Shown in pieces: positions 1 through 9,700 of a stretch of 64,000 nt of DNA (its first letter is position 1; each line of letters begins with the position of its first letter). Where the stretch lies: the NCBI RefSeq assembly GCF_003285015.1, contig NZ_QMFB01000001.1, forward strand, positions 248,001 through 312,000, read 5' to 3'. The position numbers were made by a program, and so were the translations under genes. This DNA is from Paenibacillus contaminans. Its GTDB lineage: Bacteria; Bacillota; Bacilli; Paenibacillales; NBRC-103111. The notes beneath the pieces were generated by a model. It saw only the letters and a list, made by a program, of their open reading frames with translations. It ran no database searches and was not told the DNA's origin.

Positions 1-390
1 AAAGACGGCAAAACCTATAAATTCGACGATCTGGGCTGCATGAACGAGTGGAAGCAAAAAAACGGGACCGACAATATCGGCGCGTCCTTCGTTAGGGACT
101 ACAATAACAAGGAATGGATTACATACGAGGAAGCATCGTATGTATATGACGCTTCGCTGAAGTCGCCGATGGCATACGGGGTTTATTCGTTCAAGAGCAA
201 AAGCGACGCTCAATCGTTTATCGACGAACAGAAGAAAGGGACGCTGATGACGGCCGCCGATCTGAAAAGCCATTCGTGGAAACAAAACACCGATATGATG
301 AAAAACATGTCCGGCCACGGCCACGACGAAAACGCTCATTCGACTACGGATGCGAACGGTACAAGCGGCGACATGAAGGGCAAGCATTAA
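1..390 (+). CDS. nosL: NosL-type copper chaperone lipoprotein, 5'-truncated by window edge
   Basis: The reading frame is open from base 1, so the start and the expected lipoprotein signal lie outside the window. The first visible residues include FDDLGCMNEW, a pattern typical of NosL, followed by the WITYEEASYV and PMAYGVYSF stretches seen in this family. NosL proteins bind Cu(I) on the outer face of the membrane and help deliver copper to nitrous oxide reductase. The C-terminal 30 residues are rich in His and Met (MMKNMSGHGHDENAH), consistent with metal binding. The gene ends one base before the NosY-like permease gene, so the two are very likely co-transcribed. The family assignment is fairly secure. 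The link to N2O reduction rests on neighbours because nosZ itself is not in view. Confidence 0.85.
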   Translation, partial: KDGKTYKFDDLGCMNEWKQKNGTDNIGASFVRDYNNKEWITYEEASYVYDASLKSPMAYGVYSFKSKSDAQSFIDEQKKGTLMTAADLKSHSWKQNTDMMKNMSGHGHDENAHSTTDANGTSGDMKGKH

Positions 391-391
391 A

Positions 392-1210
392 ATGGACGTC
401 TTACACGTTGCGCTAAGAGAGGTCAAAATCGGCTTCCGTAACATTTGGGCGTATTCGTTTCTTGCTCTCTTCTCCGTATTCAGTCTGGCGCTGCTGCTCA
501 TTAACAGCCAAAATGCGGTACAAGGCTACTCGGGCATGACCTCTTCCATGCTAAACCTGATTTTATACCTATTACCGCTAATGACGCTGCTTATCGGCTC
601 GTTCTCGCTTACCGCGGAGAAGGAGGAGGGGAGCTGGCAGCTCCTCTCGACTTATCCGCTAAGCACGCTGCATTTTGTAATGGGGAAATATATCGGGCTT
701 GCAGCGGTTTTGATGGCGATCATCGCTTTCGGCTTCGGGCTGACGGGGATCGTCGGCACGATATTCGGCAGAGCTTTCGCTTTCGATGTATTTGTACTGT
801 TTCTTACGTTTTCCGTAGGGCTCGTGCTTCTGTTTCTCGCAGTCGCGCTCGGGATCGGCACTTTGGCCAAAAACCGCTGGCAGGCGCTTACGATCGGCGT
901 TGCCGTTTGGTTTTTTGCCGTAATCGGTTGGCCGACCTTGCTGATCGCAGCTTTAGGGATCATGCCTTATCTTTGGATCAAGCCCGCGCTGGTAACGTTG
1001 ACGTTTTTGAATCCGGCCGAGCTTGTCAGACTGTTCGTCGTCATCAAGCTGGGCGGAGGTTCTGCGCTTGGACCCGAATATTACGATTGGGTGCGCTGGG
1101 TAGCCCGGCCGGGAGGAACTTGGCTGTTTATTGCCGCTTGCCTTGCCTGGATCGCGGTTTCCGTAAGCGCGGCATATTTATTATGGGAGAGGGGGCGGTC
1201 GCGTGGCTGA
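392..1210 (+). CDS. nosY: NosY-like ABC transporter permease
   Basis: This is a 272-residue integral membrane protein with about six hydrophobic segments (roughly residues 19-37, 54-74, 100-122, 129-155, 167-195 and 243-265). Between the second and third segments lies the EKEEGSWQLLSTYPLS motif of ABC-2 type permeases of the NosY group. NosY pairs with the ATPase NosF in a transporter needed to mature the copper centre of nitrous oxide reductase; the transported molecule is debated. The gene starts directly after the NosL stop and overlaps the ATPase gene by 8 bases, which suggests translational coupling. The permease class is secure; the specific nos role comes from context. Confidence 0.82.
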   Translation: MDVLHVALREVKIGFRNIWAYSFLALFSVFSLALLLINSQNAVQGYSGMTSSMLNLILYLLPLMTLLIGSFSLTAEKEEGSWQLLSTYPLSTLHFVMGKYIGLAAVLMAIIAFGFGLTGIVGTIFGRAFAFDVFVLFLTFSVGLVLLFLAVALGIGTLAKNRWQALTIGVAVWFFAVIGWPTLLIAALGIMPYLWIKPALVTLTFLNPAELVRLFVVIKLGGGSALGPEYYDWVRWVARPGGTWLFIAACLAWIAVSVSAAYLLWERGRSRG

Positions 1211-1937
1211 TGCCGTACTTCAGCTTTCGGGCGTGGAAAAAATCATTCAGAAGCAGACGATCGTCCGCAAAGTCGACATGCAGGTTCGGAGCGGCGAGGT
1301 GCTCGCGCTTTGCGGGGGCAACGGAGCCGGCAAAAGCACGATATTGCGCATGATTGTCGGCATCCAGCGGCCGTCTGGCGGGGAAATTCGCATAAATGGC
1401 ATCCGGTGGCAAGAAAACAGGAAGAAATATACGGAGCAGCTCGGTTATATGCCGGACGATTATTTATTCGGACAAGGGCTGTCTGCGGAAGAAACGCTAA
1501 CGTTTTGGGCATCGCTGCGCAAAGTGTCGAAGGAACGGGTGATGGAGACGCTCGAGCTTGTCGGATTGAGCGCAGTGAGAAGCAAATCCGTCACCGCCTT
1601 TTCCAAAGGGATGCGGCAGCGTTTGCTGTTCGCCCAGGCGCTGCTTGGGAACCCGCCTTTGCTTGTCATGGATGAGCCGACGAACGGGCTTGATCCTTAT
1701 TGGATGGATTCGTTCGTAAATTTGGTCAATGCGGCAAAAATGGATGGACGCGCCGTTATTTTCTCGACGCATCAGCTGCAGGTTGCGGAAGCGGTAGCGG
1801 ATCATGTCGTGTTTTTGCAGGAAGGTACGGTGGTACGGGAAGGCGCTCGCGAAACGTTCGGCAAGCACGGTTTGCAAACGGCATTTTCGGAGCTCTATGG
1901 AGATAGGCGCGCCGAGCCGGAGGAGATGGTGAGATGA
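1203..1937 (+). CDS. nosF: NosF-like ABC transporter ATP-binding protein
   Basis: This 244-residue protein is a complete ABC ATPase domain. Walker A is GGNGAGKST near residues 38-46, the signature is FSKGMRQRL, Walker B is LLVMDEPTNGLDP, and the switch histidine lies in FSTHQ. It overlaps the NosY-like permease gene by 8 bases and is followed after 4 bases by the thioredoxin gene, so all belong to one operon. In nos clusters this ATPase energises the NosY permease. The domain is certain. The gene name depends on the neighbouring NosL and NosY, since simple ABC-2 ATPases are hard to separate by sequence alone. Confidence 0.83.
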   Translation: MADAVLQLSGVEKIIQKQTIVRKVDMQVRSGEVLALCGGNGAGKSTILRMIVGIQRPSGGEIRINGIRWQENRKKYTEQLGYMPDDYLFGQGLSAEETLTFWASLRKVSKERVMETLELVGLSAVRSKSVTAFSKGMRQRLLFAQALLGNPPLLVMDEPTNGLDPYWMDSFVNLVNAAKMDGRAVIFSTHQLQVAEAVADHVVFLQEGTVVREGARETFGKHGLQTAFSELYGDRRAEPEEMVR

Positions 1938-1941
1938 CGAG

Positions 1942-2478
1942 ATGAGCGTCAAAAGCAAACGCTGGATGAGCTTTGCTGTTTTGCTTGTCGTCGTCGCAGC
2001 CGCTTCGTATTCGATTTACGCGAACGGGCGCGGTTCGGGAGGCGGCGGTATTCGTACGGGGCAGCCGGCGCCTGAGTTTACGGTCGCCGATATGAGCGGA
2101 AAGCAGGTCAAGCTGTCCGACTATCGCGGCAAAGGCGTGCTGCTCAATTTTTGGGGATCGTGGTGCGAGCCTTGCGTTAACGAAATGCCGCGGCTGAACG
2201 AAGCTTATCGCGCTTCCATTCCCGATGTGGACGTCATCGGCGTGAACGTCGGTCAATCGCGGGGAACCGTAAAGGAATTCGCAGCCGCGAACGGGCTGGA
2301 TTTCCCTCTTTTTACGGATGCGGGAGGAGAAGCGGCGAAAGCTTATCAAGTGAGCGGCTTGCCTGCGACCTTTCTCATCGATGCGGACGGGAACTTGGCT
2401 AAGGTTGTAACGGGTGAATTGATAAGCGCGGAGCAAGTAAAGGAGCTTTTAAGAAGCGTCGCGCCTACAGATGGTTAA
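1942..2478 (+). CDS. ResA/TlpA-family membrane-anchored thioredoxin
   Basis: The 178-residue product has an uncleaved N-terminal signal anchor (about residues 8-27) and an extracytoplasmic thioredoxin fold of the AhpC/TSA-Redoxin type. The active site is WCEPC, with cysteines at residues 75 and 78, and the cis-proline region reads SGLPATFLID. ResA-like proteins reduce disulfides outside the cell, for example in apocytochrome c or in copper-site proteins. It is the last gene of the nosL-Y-F unit, starting 4 bases after the ATPase stop, and is followed by a strong terminator. A role in keeping copper-ligand cysteines reduced fits the context but is inferred. Confidence 0.85.
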   Translation: MSVKSKRWMSFAVLLVVVAAASYSIYANGRGSGGGGIRTGQPAPEFTVADMSGKQVKLSDYRGKGVLLNFWGSWCEPCVNEMPRLNEAYRASIPDVDVIGVNVGQSRGTVKEFAAANGLDFPLFTDAGGEAAKAYQVSGLPATFLIDADGNLAKVVTGELISAEQVKELLRSVAPTDG

Positions 2479-2526
2479 TGGCCTTAAGTAATGAACTGCT
2501 AATGGATAGTTAATAACGTTAATGAA

Positions 2527-2564
2527 GTCTGCATCGCGGAGAGGCCGCGTGCAGGCTTTTTTTT
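2527..2564 (+). terminator. intrinsic terminator of the nos-type operon
   Basis: A GC-rich stem pairs 2527-2539 with 2544-2556 around a short loop and is followed by a run of eight T. It lies 50 bases after the thioredoxin stop codon and closes the nosL-nosY-nosF-thioredoxin transcript. Confidence 0.88.
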
Positions 2565-2612
2565 ATATTCAGCTAGAATGCTTAGGCGCTTTACAGTTAA
2601 AGGTGACGGTAT

Positions 2613-2626
2613 ATTTCGGCCGAAAT
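2613..2626. promoter_or_regulatory. perfect 14-bp palindrome, candidate operator
   Basis: The sequence ATTTCGGCCGAAAT is a perfect palindrome without a T-run, so it is not a terminator. Partly matching arms (ACGG upstream, CCGT downstream) extend it, and GGTGAC occurs on both sides. It sits 163 bases before the SafE/DsbD-like gene, where an operator would be expected. The binding protein is unknown. Confidence 0.4.
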
Positions 2627-2788
2627 GCCGTACGGTGACCGCTGGTTTTTCTTGCCGCTTTCGGCATAAATAGCTCTAACGAGTCGTGCTTTTCCTAACG
2701 GATGGCGCATAGGCTGATTTATGCTTTCTTGAAGCATATGCGCCATTTGTTTCACTTGCGATTCCTGGTAAAAAAGGGGGCGATTCCG

Positions 2789-3457
2789 ATGTCCGGTCAT
2801 CAGCTTTGGATCGTTTCGTTGACGGGCGTGCTCAGCGCGCCGCATTGCATCGTGATGTGCGGGGGGATTGTTTCCGGTTTGGCTATACAGGGGAAAGGCA
2901 GAGGGGTTAGCATTCTTCTGTCTTACAATGCGGGAAGGGTATTAACTTATACGATGATTGGCGGCGTCATGGGCGCGATCGGCTCTTTCTTGAACGTTGC
3001 CGGCACTTGGAGCGGCATGCAAAGCGCTGCCAGTATGCTGGGCGGCGTCCTGATTTTATTATGGACGTTCCGAAAGATTGGAATTCCGTTCCGCTTGCCG
3101 GTTCCATCGCGGATCTCCATCAGGGATAAGCTAGGCGGGAAAGGCGATTTGACGGTCGCGTGGGTTAGCGGGTTGTTGTTCGGCTTTATCCCGTGCGGAC
3201 TTACCTATGCGATGCAAATGAACGCGGCGGCAAGCGGCAGCATCTTTTCCGGAGCGGCTATTATGGCTGTTTTCGGAATATCGACAATACCTTCTTTGCT
3301 TGCCGTGGGTTTGTTCGCCCATGTTATCGGCAGGCCGCACCGGTTATTTATGCTGAAAGCGGGGCATTTGCTTATGGTGACAATGGGGATTTTGTCCGTT
3401 TTGCGCGGGATGGCGGCTAACGGTTGGATTTCTTCCCTGCATCCATGGCTTTGGTAA
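2789..3457 (+). CDS. SafE/DsbD-like transmembrane protein (sulfite exporter TauE/SafE family)
   Basis: A polytopic protein of 222 residues with about six membrane segments. The first segment contains APHCIVMCGG (Cys 20 and Cys 24) and a later one contains FIPCGLTY, matching the DsbD-type transmembrane family, often annotated as TauE/SafE or UreH-like. Members move thiol reductant or handle heavy metals such as copper, and often neighbour cytochrome oxidase or copper genes. The ATG at 2789 was chosen because AAAAAGGGGG precedes it at good spacing; a longer frame from 2702 lacks a ribosome site. It follows the nos-type operon but has its own upstream region. It converges on the YtkA-like gene. 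Confidence 0.78.
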   Translation: MSGHQLWIVSLTGVLSAPHCIVMCGGIVSGLAIQGKGRGVSILLSYNAGRVLTYTMIGGVMGAIGSFLNVAGTWSGMQSAASMLGGVLILLWTFRKIGIPFRLPVPSRISIRDKLGGKGDLTVAWVSGLLFGFIPCGLTYAMQMNAAASGSIFSGAAIMAVFGISTIPSLLAVGLFAHVIGRPHRLFMLKAGHLLMVTMGILSVLRGMAANGWISSLHPWLW

Positions 3458-3548
3458 GATTGCAGGGCGTTGTCATGCATCCCCCGCGGCAAGCTTGGCT
3501 GCCTGCGGAGTCAAGCAAAGATGGCTGTCTGCTTGGCGCCTTGACAGC

Positions 3549-3962
3549 CTATCGTACCGCTTCGAATCGATGCTTGACGGTATAGGTCTGCCCGTCGATC
3601 GTTATAGCGGCATCGGCGTTCCAGGTACCGGGCATAACGGCAATTGCTTCGCCGATGAAAACGCCGCTATCGTCAGGCTCGAGCGCTGCCCCGATCGTAC
3701 CGCAAAACATATTCGGCATGAATAGTTTTGCTTCGACGGCGGCATTTTCGACGGGTCGCCCATCCTGATCCGATATAGTAACGCTTAAGGCTGCCGGCTT
3801 CATCACCTTGGCCTGATGGGGGAGCAGCTCGATGCTGACCAGATAGCTGCCGGCGGCCGCAGTCGTTTTGTCGGGAAAATCCGCCGAAGCTTTCCAGGTG
3901 TAGCCGGCTGTGACAGCGGCGGCCAATACTGCGCCCAGTATGAGGAGGGCTTTCGTTCTCAT
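3549..3962 (-). CDS. YtkA/FixH-like secreted or membrane-anchored protein
   Basis: The product has about 137 residues, with a hydrophobic N-terminal signal (ALLILGAVLAAAVTAGYTW) and an immunoglobulin-like domain of the YtkA/FixH type: a strand with PAALSVTISD, a conserved PNMFCGT stretch and a final PGTWNADAAI region. The start was set at 3962 because GGGAGG precedes this ATG at six bases; an upstream in-frame ATG at 3983 has no such site. Proteins of this family are linked to copper delivery and cytochrome oxidase assembly. The gene is convergent with the SafE/DsbD-like gene, so it is a neighbour in theme but not in transcript. Confidence 0.72.
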   Translation of the reverse strand: MRTKALLILGAVLAAAVTAGYTWKASADFPDKTTAAAGSYLVSIELLPHQAKVMKPAALSVTISDQDGRPVENAAVEAKLFMPNMFCGTIGAALEPDDSGVFIGEAIAVMPGTWNADAAITIDGQTYTVKHRFEAVR

Positions 3963-4080
3963 GGCGTTCCTCCCGTTTCGCATTTGATTGTTTAATGTGT
4001 ATCACGGGATTCGCGGGAATATGACAAAGAACGCTCGCAGGCGCAGCTTTACCGATAGATGTGAAAGCTTGGGCGCTTTG

Positions 4081-5118
4081 CTATTCGCTTATTCGTCTGA
4101 CCGTATTGCCTTCGTAGAAAGTTCCCTGCAGACGAATGTGCTCGTAAGGCTCGGCTGGATTCGCTATACGCCAAAGCAGCCGCTCGGCAGCGCGCCGTCC
4201 CGCTTCTTTCATAAGCAAGAGCGGTCGTGATTGATGAGGAAACCGTTCGTTCGCCAAGTCTTCGACGTTGATGATGGAAATGTCCTTCGGAATGGAAAGA
4301 CCGATCGACTGCAACGTATAGATGATGCTGGGCAAATCCTGCCGGACGCCGCATAAAATGGCGGTAAAGTCTCCATCTGCGAGCTTTTTTTTGAGTTCCT
4401 CTAGCCATTGCTCATAAGGTACGGAGCTGTCCGTCAAATGCTGATGAGGTTCTGCTGCCACGCCGATTTGCCGCATCGCATCCCGGAAAGCCGTCCAACG
4501 AAGCCGAAAGCCGCGCTGTTTATAAATATCGCCGATATATAAAATCTTCCTGTGGCCCATGGAGAAGAAGTGGTTTACCGATTGGTGCACGGCGGTAGAG
4601 ACGTCCCAAATGACGCTGTCTACATTAGCCAGAGGCGGCGGGAAGTTGATCAGCACCTTGGGAAGCGGAAGCTGCAGCAGTGTGCGCTCCAACTGCTCGG
4701 AATAGATAGGCGGAATGAAAAGACCGTCGTAATATTGCAAATCGAGGCTGTCGATCCAGCGATCGATTTCGGATTGATCCCGGCTCAGGTATGGCAAAAA
4801 TGAACCGGTAAGCGAATGGCCCCATTCCTGAATACGTTCTTGTATGCCAAGAAATTGGATTTGGTAGAAGGGGGCGTCATGCGACAAGATCATAGTAAAC
4901 CGCCGGCGTTTCGTCGAAAGCAGCGGAAGCTTCTCGTAGCCGACACTCAATTCCTGGTCCTTTGTTTTGTAGCCGAGCCTGAGGGCGGTTTCGAAAATTT
5001 GCTTTCTTGTTCCTTCCGACATGCCGGGCATACCGCGAAGAGCCTTGGATACCGTATGAATTGTCAATTGGAGCTCGTCGGCAATTTTTTGCAGGGTGAT
5101 GTCTTTTTTCTTTCTCAT
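4081..5118 (-). CDS. LacI-family transcriptional regulator
   Basis: The 345-residue protein has an N-terminal LacI helix-turn-helix (TLQKIADELQLTIHTVSKAL, residues 8-27) followed by a periplasmic-binding-protein-like effector domain with the ILYIGDIYKQRGFRLRWTAF region. Such proteins are usually repressors released by a sugar or related small molecule. It is transcribed away from the FAD oxidoreductase gene across a 120-base AT-rich gap, so that gene and possibly the secreted carbohydrate-active protein beyond it are the likely targets. The effector cannot be predicted from sequence. Confidence 0.87.
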   Translation of the reverse strand: MRKKKDITLQKIADELQLTIHTVSKALRGMPGMSEGTRKQIFETALRLGYKTKDQELSVGYEKLPLLSTKRRRFTMILSHDAPFYQIQFLGIQERIQEWGHSLTGSFLPYLSRDQSEIDRWIDSLDLQYYDGLFIPPIYSEQLERTLLQLPLPKVLINFPPPLANVDSVIWDVSTAVHQSVNHFFSMGHRKILYIGDIYKQRGFRLRWTAFRDAMRQIGVAAEPHQHLTDSSVPYEQWLEELKKKLADGDFTAILCGVRQDLPSIIYTLQSIGLSIPKDISIINVEDLANERFPHQSRPLLLMKEAGRRAAERLLWRIANPAEPYEHIRLQGTFYEGNTVRRISE

Positions 5119-5238
5119 CGTGTCCCTATCCCTCGCAAACTAGAATGTGTTGCTTAAATTAAAGGTAAATTGAAACTAAAATTAACTTATATTTTACGTT
5201 AAACTGAAGGCAAATACAATTTGGAGGGGATAACGATT

Positions 5239-6486
5239 TTGAACAAATCTTATGGGTTTCAAAGACAAGTCGATTTACACGCTAAGGCGGATGTAGTCGT
5301 TTTAGGTGGGGGGCCGGCCGGTACGGCGGCAGCCATCAGCGCATCCCGCTGCGGTAAAAAAGTTATTTTGCTGGAGCAATCGGGTCAGCTGGGCGGCATG
5401 GGAACGCTTGGAAACGTGAGCATTTTTATGCCGATCGGAAATGTGACGGGAATCTACCGCGAGATGATCGCAGAAGTGCTGGCCGAATACTTGCCGGATA
5501 ATCATGATACATCTATCGCGCCGCAATATTCCCCCTTTGCTCTACGATACTATTTGAATGAAAAAATGAAAAAAGAAAACGTGGACGTCTATTATCATGC
5601 GGAATTTATAGGCGTAATAAGCGGACAAAGGCAGATTCAGGCTGTCATCGTATCGACGAGAGATGGTTTAAAAGCGTTCGAAGCGAAGCAATTCATCGAC
5701 TGCACGGGGGATGCGAGGGCGGCGATCGACGCCGGTGTTCCGTATTGCTCCGGAAGAGAATCGGACGGCTTGACTCAACCGATGACGCTGATGTTTATGA
5801 TGCAAAATACCGGCAAGCCTGTGAAGAGCATGCTTCCGGAAGGCTGCTACGAATACAAGGATAAATCCGAGCTGCCGCAGGGACGTCATCTGTTCTGGGA
5901 GAGGAATAACGACGGTATGCTTCTTGTCAATATGACGAGGGTAAAAGGCAACGGCGCCAAAATCGAAGACATTAATTTCGCGGAGACGGAATCGCTCAAG
6001 CAGGTATTCTCCATCGCTTATTACTTGCAGAATAACGGTTTCGAGACGTATGCGTTATCGCATATCCCAGGGCAAGTCGGCGTGCGGGAAACGAATCAAA
6101 TTCAAGGGCTGTACACCTTGACGGAGCAGGATGTCGTGGGCGGACGGCGCTTTGAGGATGTCGTCGCGCAAACGAATTACGAGATCGATATTCATAGCCC
6201 CGACGGCAAAGGAACGACAGACGAGCGTCATGTGAGCGGCTACGATATTCCATACCGCTGTATGGTGTCCGACGCCATCAACAACTTGCTCGTTGCCGGA
6301 AGGTCCATTTCCGCAACGCATGTAGCCATGTCATCGATGCGCGTACAGCCGACGTGTTATGCACTTGGACAAGCAGCCGGCATCGCGGCGTCGATCGCCA
6401 TAAACAACTCGTGCTCCGTAAAAAACGTTTCCATGGAAACGCTGCATGAACGGTTGAGCGAGCAAGGCGTGGTTTTCAAAAAATAA
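5239..6486 (+). CDS. FAD-dependent oxidoreductase (FAD_oxidored family)
   Basis: This protein of about 415 residues begins with a dinucleotide-binding fold: VVVLGGGPAGTAAA, with the GxGxxG at residues 23-28, then a GQLGGMGTLGNV stretch typical of the FAD_oxidored family often found near carbohydrate genes. Near the C-terminus are NLLVAGRSISATHVA and a GQAAGIAA motif that completes the FAD site. TTG at 5239 was taken as the start because GGAGGGG lies nine bases upstream; an in-frame TTG at 5221 overlaps the ribosome site itself. The gene is divergent from the LacI regulator and probably controlled by it. The substrate is unknown. Confidence 0.8.
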   Translation: MNKSYGFQRQVDLHAKADVVVLGGGPAGTAAAISASRCGKKVILLEQSGQLGGMGTLGNVSIFMPIGNVTGIYREMIAEVLAEYLPDNHDTSIAPQYSPFALRYYLNEKMKKENVDVYYHAEFIGVISGQRQIQAVIVSTRDGLKAFEAKQFIDCTGDARAAIDAGVPYCSGRESDGLTQPMTLMFMMQNTGKPVKSMLPEGCYEYKDKSELPQGRHLFWERNNDGMLLVNMTRVKGNGAKIEDINFAETESLKQVFSIAYYLQNNGFETYALSHIPGQVGVRETNQIQGLYTLTEQDVVGGRRFEDVVAQTNYEIDIHSPDGKGTTDERHVSGYDIPYRCMVSDAINNLLVAGRSISATHVAMSSMRVQPTCYALGQAAGIAASIAINNSCSVKNVSMETLHERLSEQGVVFKK

Positions 6487-6532
6487 AGCGGTTTAGAAGT
6501 CTTCCAACTGGTTGTACAAACTGAATTGATGA

Positions 6533-6566
6533 CGCGGTTTAAGCAGGCGGCTTGGTTTAAACCGCG
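6533..6566. repeat. 10-bp inverted repeat in the gap before the secreted protein gene
   Basis: CGCGGTTTAA at 6533 pairs with TTAAACCGCG ending at 6566 around a 14-base loop, and GCGGTTTA also occurs just after the preceding stop codon (6488). There is no T-run, so this is either a weak terminator or an mRNA/operator structure. The rest of the 300-base gap 6487-6785 contains an unsupported frame of 78 codons (6526-6762) without a ribosome site, and nothing else I recognise. Confidence 0.4.
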
Positions 6567-6785
6567 AAGACAATTCGGTGCGGTCTCCGTACGGAAAAGG
6601 CTCCTGCTGTTGATCGTCAACCAGCTATCCGTTTTACTATTCGTATTATATACGGCGTTAGTAGCGGCACAAGTGGATGTAAGCGCTTTATCGATTGATG
6701 GCGTTTCAGACGGAAAGAAAGTAAGTATACTTTTACACAAAAAGAAATCGATTGCTAAGTGAGTATTTCATTAGGGAGGAAGACC

Positions 6786-9700
6786 ATGAAACATAATCGG
6801 CTATTTTTCCGAAAAATCGCAATGCTGATGACCTTATGCCTGATTATTTCCTTGTTTGCTTCAACATGGGGGAGCGGGCTTGCAGCTTATGGCGCTGATG
6901 CGGAGGTGCAGCACCCGCTTTCGTCTTCAGAATTGGAATCTGCGAAGCAACCGAAACCGTCCAAGGAGCCGAAACCGACGAAAGAACCAAAACCGACGAA
7001 GTCGCCGAAACCGACGAAAGAACCAAAACCATCCAAGTCTCCGAAACCGACAAAAGAACCAAAACCATCCAAGTCTCCGAAACCGACGAAAGAACCAAAA
7101 CCGACGAAGTCGCCGAAGCCGTCATCGACGCCTACTTCAGTGCCAACCTCAACCCCGACGTTGCCCCCAACCCCAACACCGACAGAAACGAACACGCCGC
7201 AGCCGACGGAAACTCCAGGGCCTTCCCAATCGCCTGCGATTGAAACCGGCAGTGTAACCGGAACCGTTTATGGCACGGACAATACTCCTATTGCTTCAGC
7301 TAAAGTTCAAATTACCGGAACCGGATATCGGGCCGTAACGGATGAGAACGGCATGTATACGTTACAAAGCGTGCCGGTCGGCAGCTATACGCTATCGGCA
7401 ATGAAGCCGGGCTTTATCAATGGCCTTTCAGACGAATTTACCGTTACGGATGGCGGAACGGCGACTGTATCGGTAACGCTCGTCCAGGAGCAGCTGCTTA
7501 TTAACGGCGGTTTTGAAGACGTGAGCGGCGGAATCGCACCCGGTTGGTCGCCGATAAAAAATGGATGGGGAAGCTATATTGATGTTGCTTCGGAGGCGGC
7601 CCGGACGGGGAGCTACGGAGTGGCAATCCAAACGAGCGAGTCGAACAATCCATGGATCATGCAGGCAATTCCAGTGGAGGAAGGCGCCGTTTACGAGCTG
7701 ACTTCCTGGTTTAAAGCGATTGGCGTAACCGGCAATCCGGGATACAAGATCGAATTTTTTTCGAATAAAGAGAACACCGTAGAGAATTGGGTAACCGGAT
7801 ACGACAGTAAAGCCCCTTCCTCCCAAAACGACGGCGAATGGCATGAGCTGAAGCATGAGACTAAGGCGCCGCCCAGGTCGAAGTATATGTACGTATACTT
7901 ACGCTTATATGGGAAGGGGAAAGTATATTTCGACGACGCATCCGCAATAAAAACGCAAAATCCGCCGCAGCTTGTCAACATGGAAACGAATCAAATTTAT
8001 TATTATCCGGATGTTACGACAGCAGCCGTTCGCGCCAAGCTGCGTCCGGAGGACGGCATTTACGCAGATAAATCCGTCGATATTCGTATTACTGCGGAAG
8101 GGAGCGAAGGCACCGTCTTCGAGCAAACGGGCATACCCGCCGCTGCAGAAGTTGAGATTTCTTTCGATCCGGCTGTCATGAGTTTGAAGCAGCCGTACGT
8201 GCTTACCATACAATTGAAAGATGCCGAGGGGCAGACGGTCGATCAGCTTGAGAAGACGATTTATCGCTGGCCGCGTCCGACTGCAATTCCGGAGAATGGC
8301 CCCGTGTATGTGGACGGCCAACCGTTCTTCCCGGTTATAGCCTATCACGCGGAGTTTGCCGATTATCCGAATATGCAGCAAATCGGCGTTAATACTGTTC
8401 AAGGAAAATTCACCAATAGTGCGGATAATCTGCAGCTGCAGCTCGATACGGCGCAGCAACACGGGCTGAAAATGCTTGTGCCGTTGTATTACGGCATGAA
8501 GGTGAAGGAAAATTTCGAGCAAATGCGCCAATTCGTTGACCGGTTTAAAAGCCACCCCGCAGTGCTTGCGTGGATGATTATGGATGAACCGGCCTTAAAC
8601 AAAATTCCGCAAGAAGAACTGCTTGACGCATACAAGCTGATTCATTCGATCGACCCCGATCATCCGACATACATGGTCGAATACGATCCCGGCGCTTTCC
8701 GGTCGGTCGGTCAAGCGACGGACGTCATGGTGACCGATGTTTATCCGTACCGGAGCGACGCGATGCAGCCAATTTCCGCCGTAGGCAACAGCGTAAGGCA
8801 AGCGATCGCGGAAGTAGACGGAGTGAAGCCGGTTTGGACCGTATTACAAACGTTCAGGCTTCCGAATACCGTATATAATTATCTTCCGACAATCGATCAA
8901 GTCCGCAATATGGCCTATCAATCATTGTTGGCGGGGAGCAAAGGTTTGGCTTATTACTCCATAAACGATCCGAATTGGAAGCTGCAGGATTCCGAGCTGT
9001 GGCCTGGACTTGTCCGGTTCAAGGAAGAATTGAAGCTGATTGGCGAACTTGCGTCGAGTGGAACAAAGCTTCAGGAGAACATCGGGAACGAAGTGCAGTG
9101 GGGCATATGGGAACGGGGGCAAGAGCGTTTTGCGGTCGCAATCAATTTGACCAAGCAGAACAAAACGGCCGTTCTTCCGATTGGTTTGCATGGATATGTG
9201 ATGCAGCAGTTGTATGTGGAAAGCCCTGAACAATGGGAAAGCTGGGAGGAAAACCAAACCGTCGCGTTATCGTCCGAACAGACGCTTGTTTATCGAATCA
9301 TACCGTTTACGGCAAAAGTTGACGCGGCAATGGAGGAACTGCAGGTTGCGACAGACTCGATTCCCAACCATACCGGATGGAAAGCGATGTTGGAGACGCT
9401 AATCATGAAGATGCAGGAAATGAAGCAAGGATTAAACGGCGAGGAGAACTATGTAAGCGAATCTCTGGGGAAAGCCATTCTTATTATGCGGGAATTGGGT
9501 CAAGCGAAGGAATGGGTCGAACAGCAGGAGGATAGCGAACTGGGAGGCCGAAAGACGCAGCTGCTCGATTCCCTGAACAAGTCCGGCTCGAATATACAAC
9601 CGATCGTTCAAACGATCCTGCAATCGGATATGCAGTTTGTACCCGGACAGGCGGTTCCAGGCGATGATTTGGAGGTTTCCGTTCAAGTCCGCAATGTTTC

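Noticed and set aside
6526-6762. 78-codon frame before the large secreted protein gene
   Set aside because: It has no ribosome site, starts within an inverted repeat and has no recognisable product.
6948-7127. 18-bp tandem repeats as a CRISPR-like array
   Set aside because: Repeats are contiguous without spacers and encode an in-frame Lys/Pro linker.
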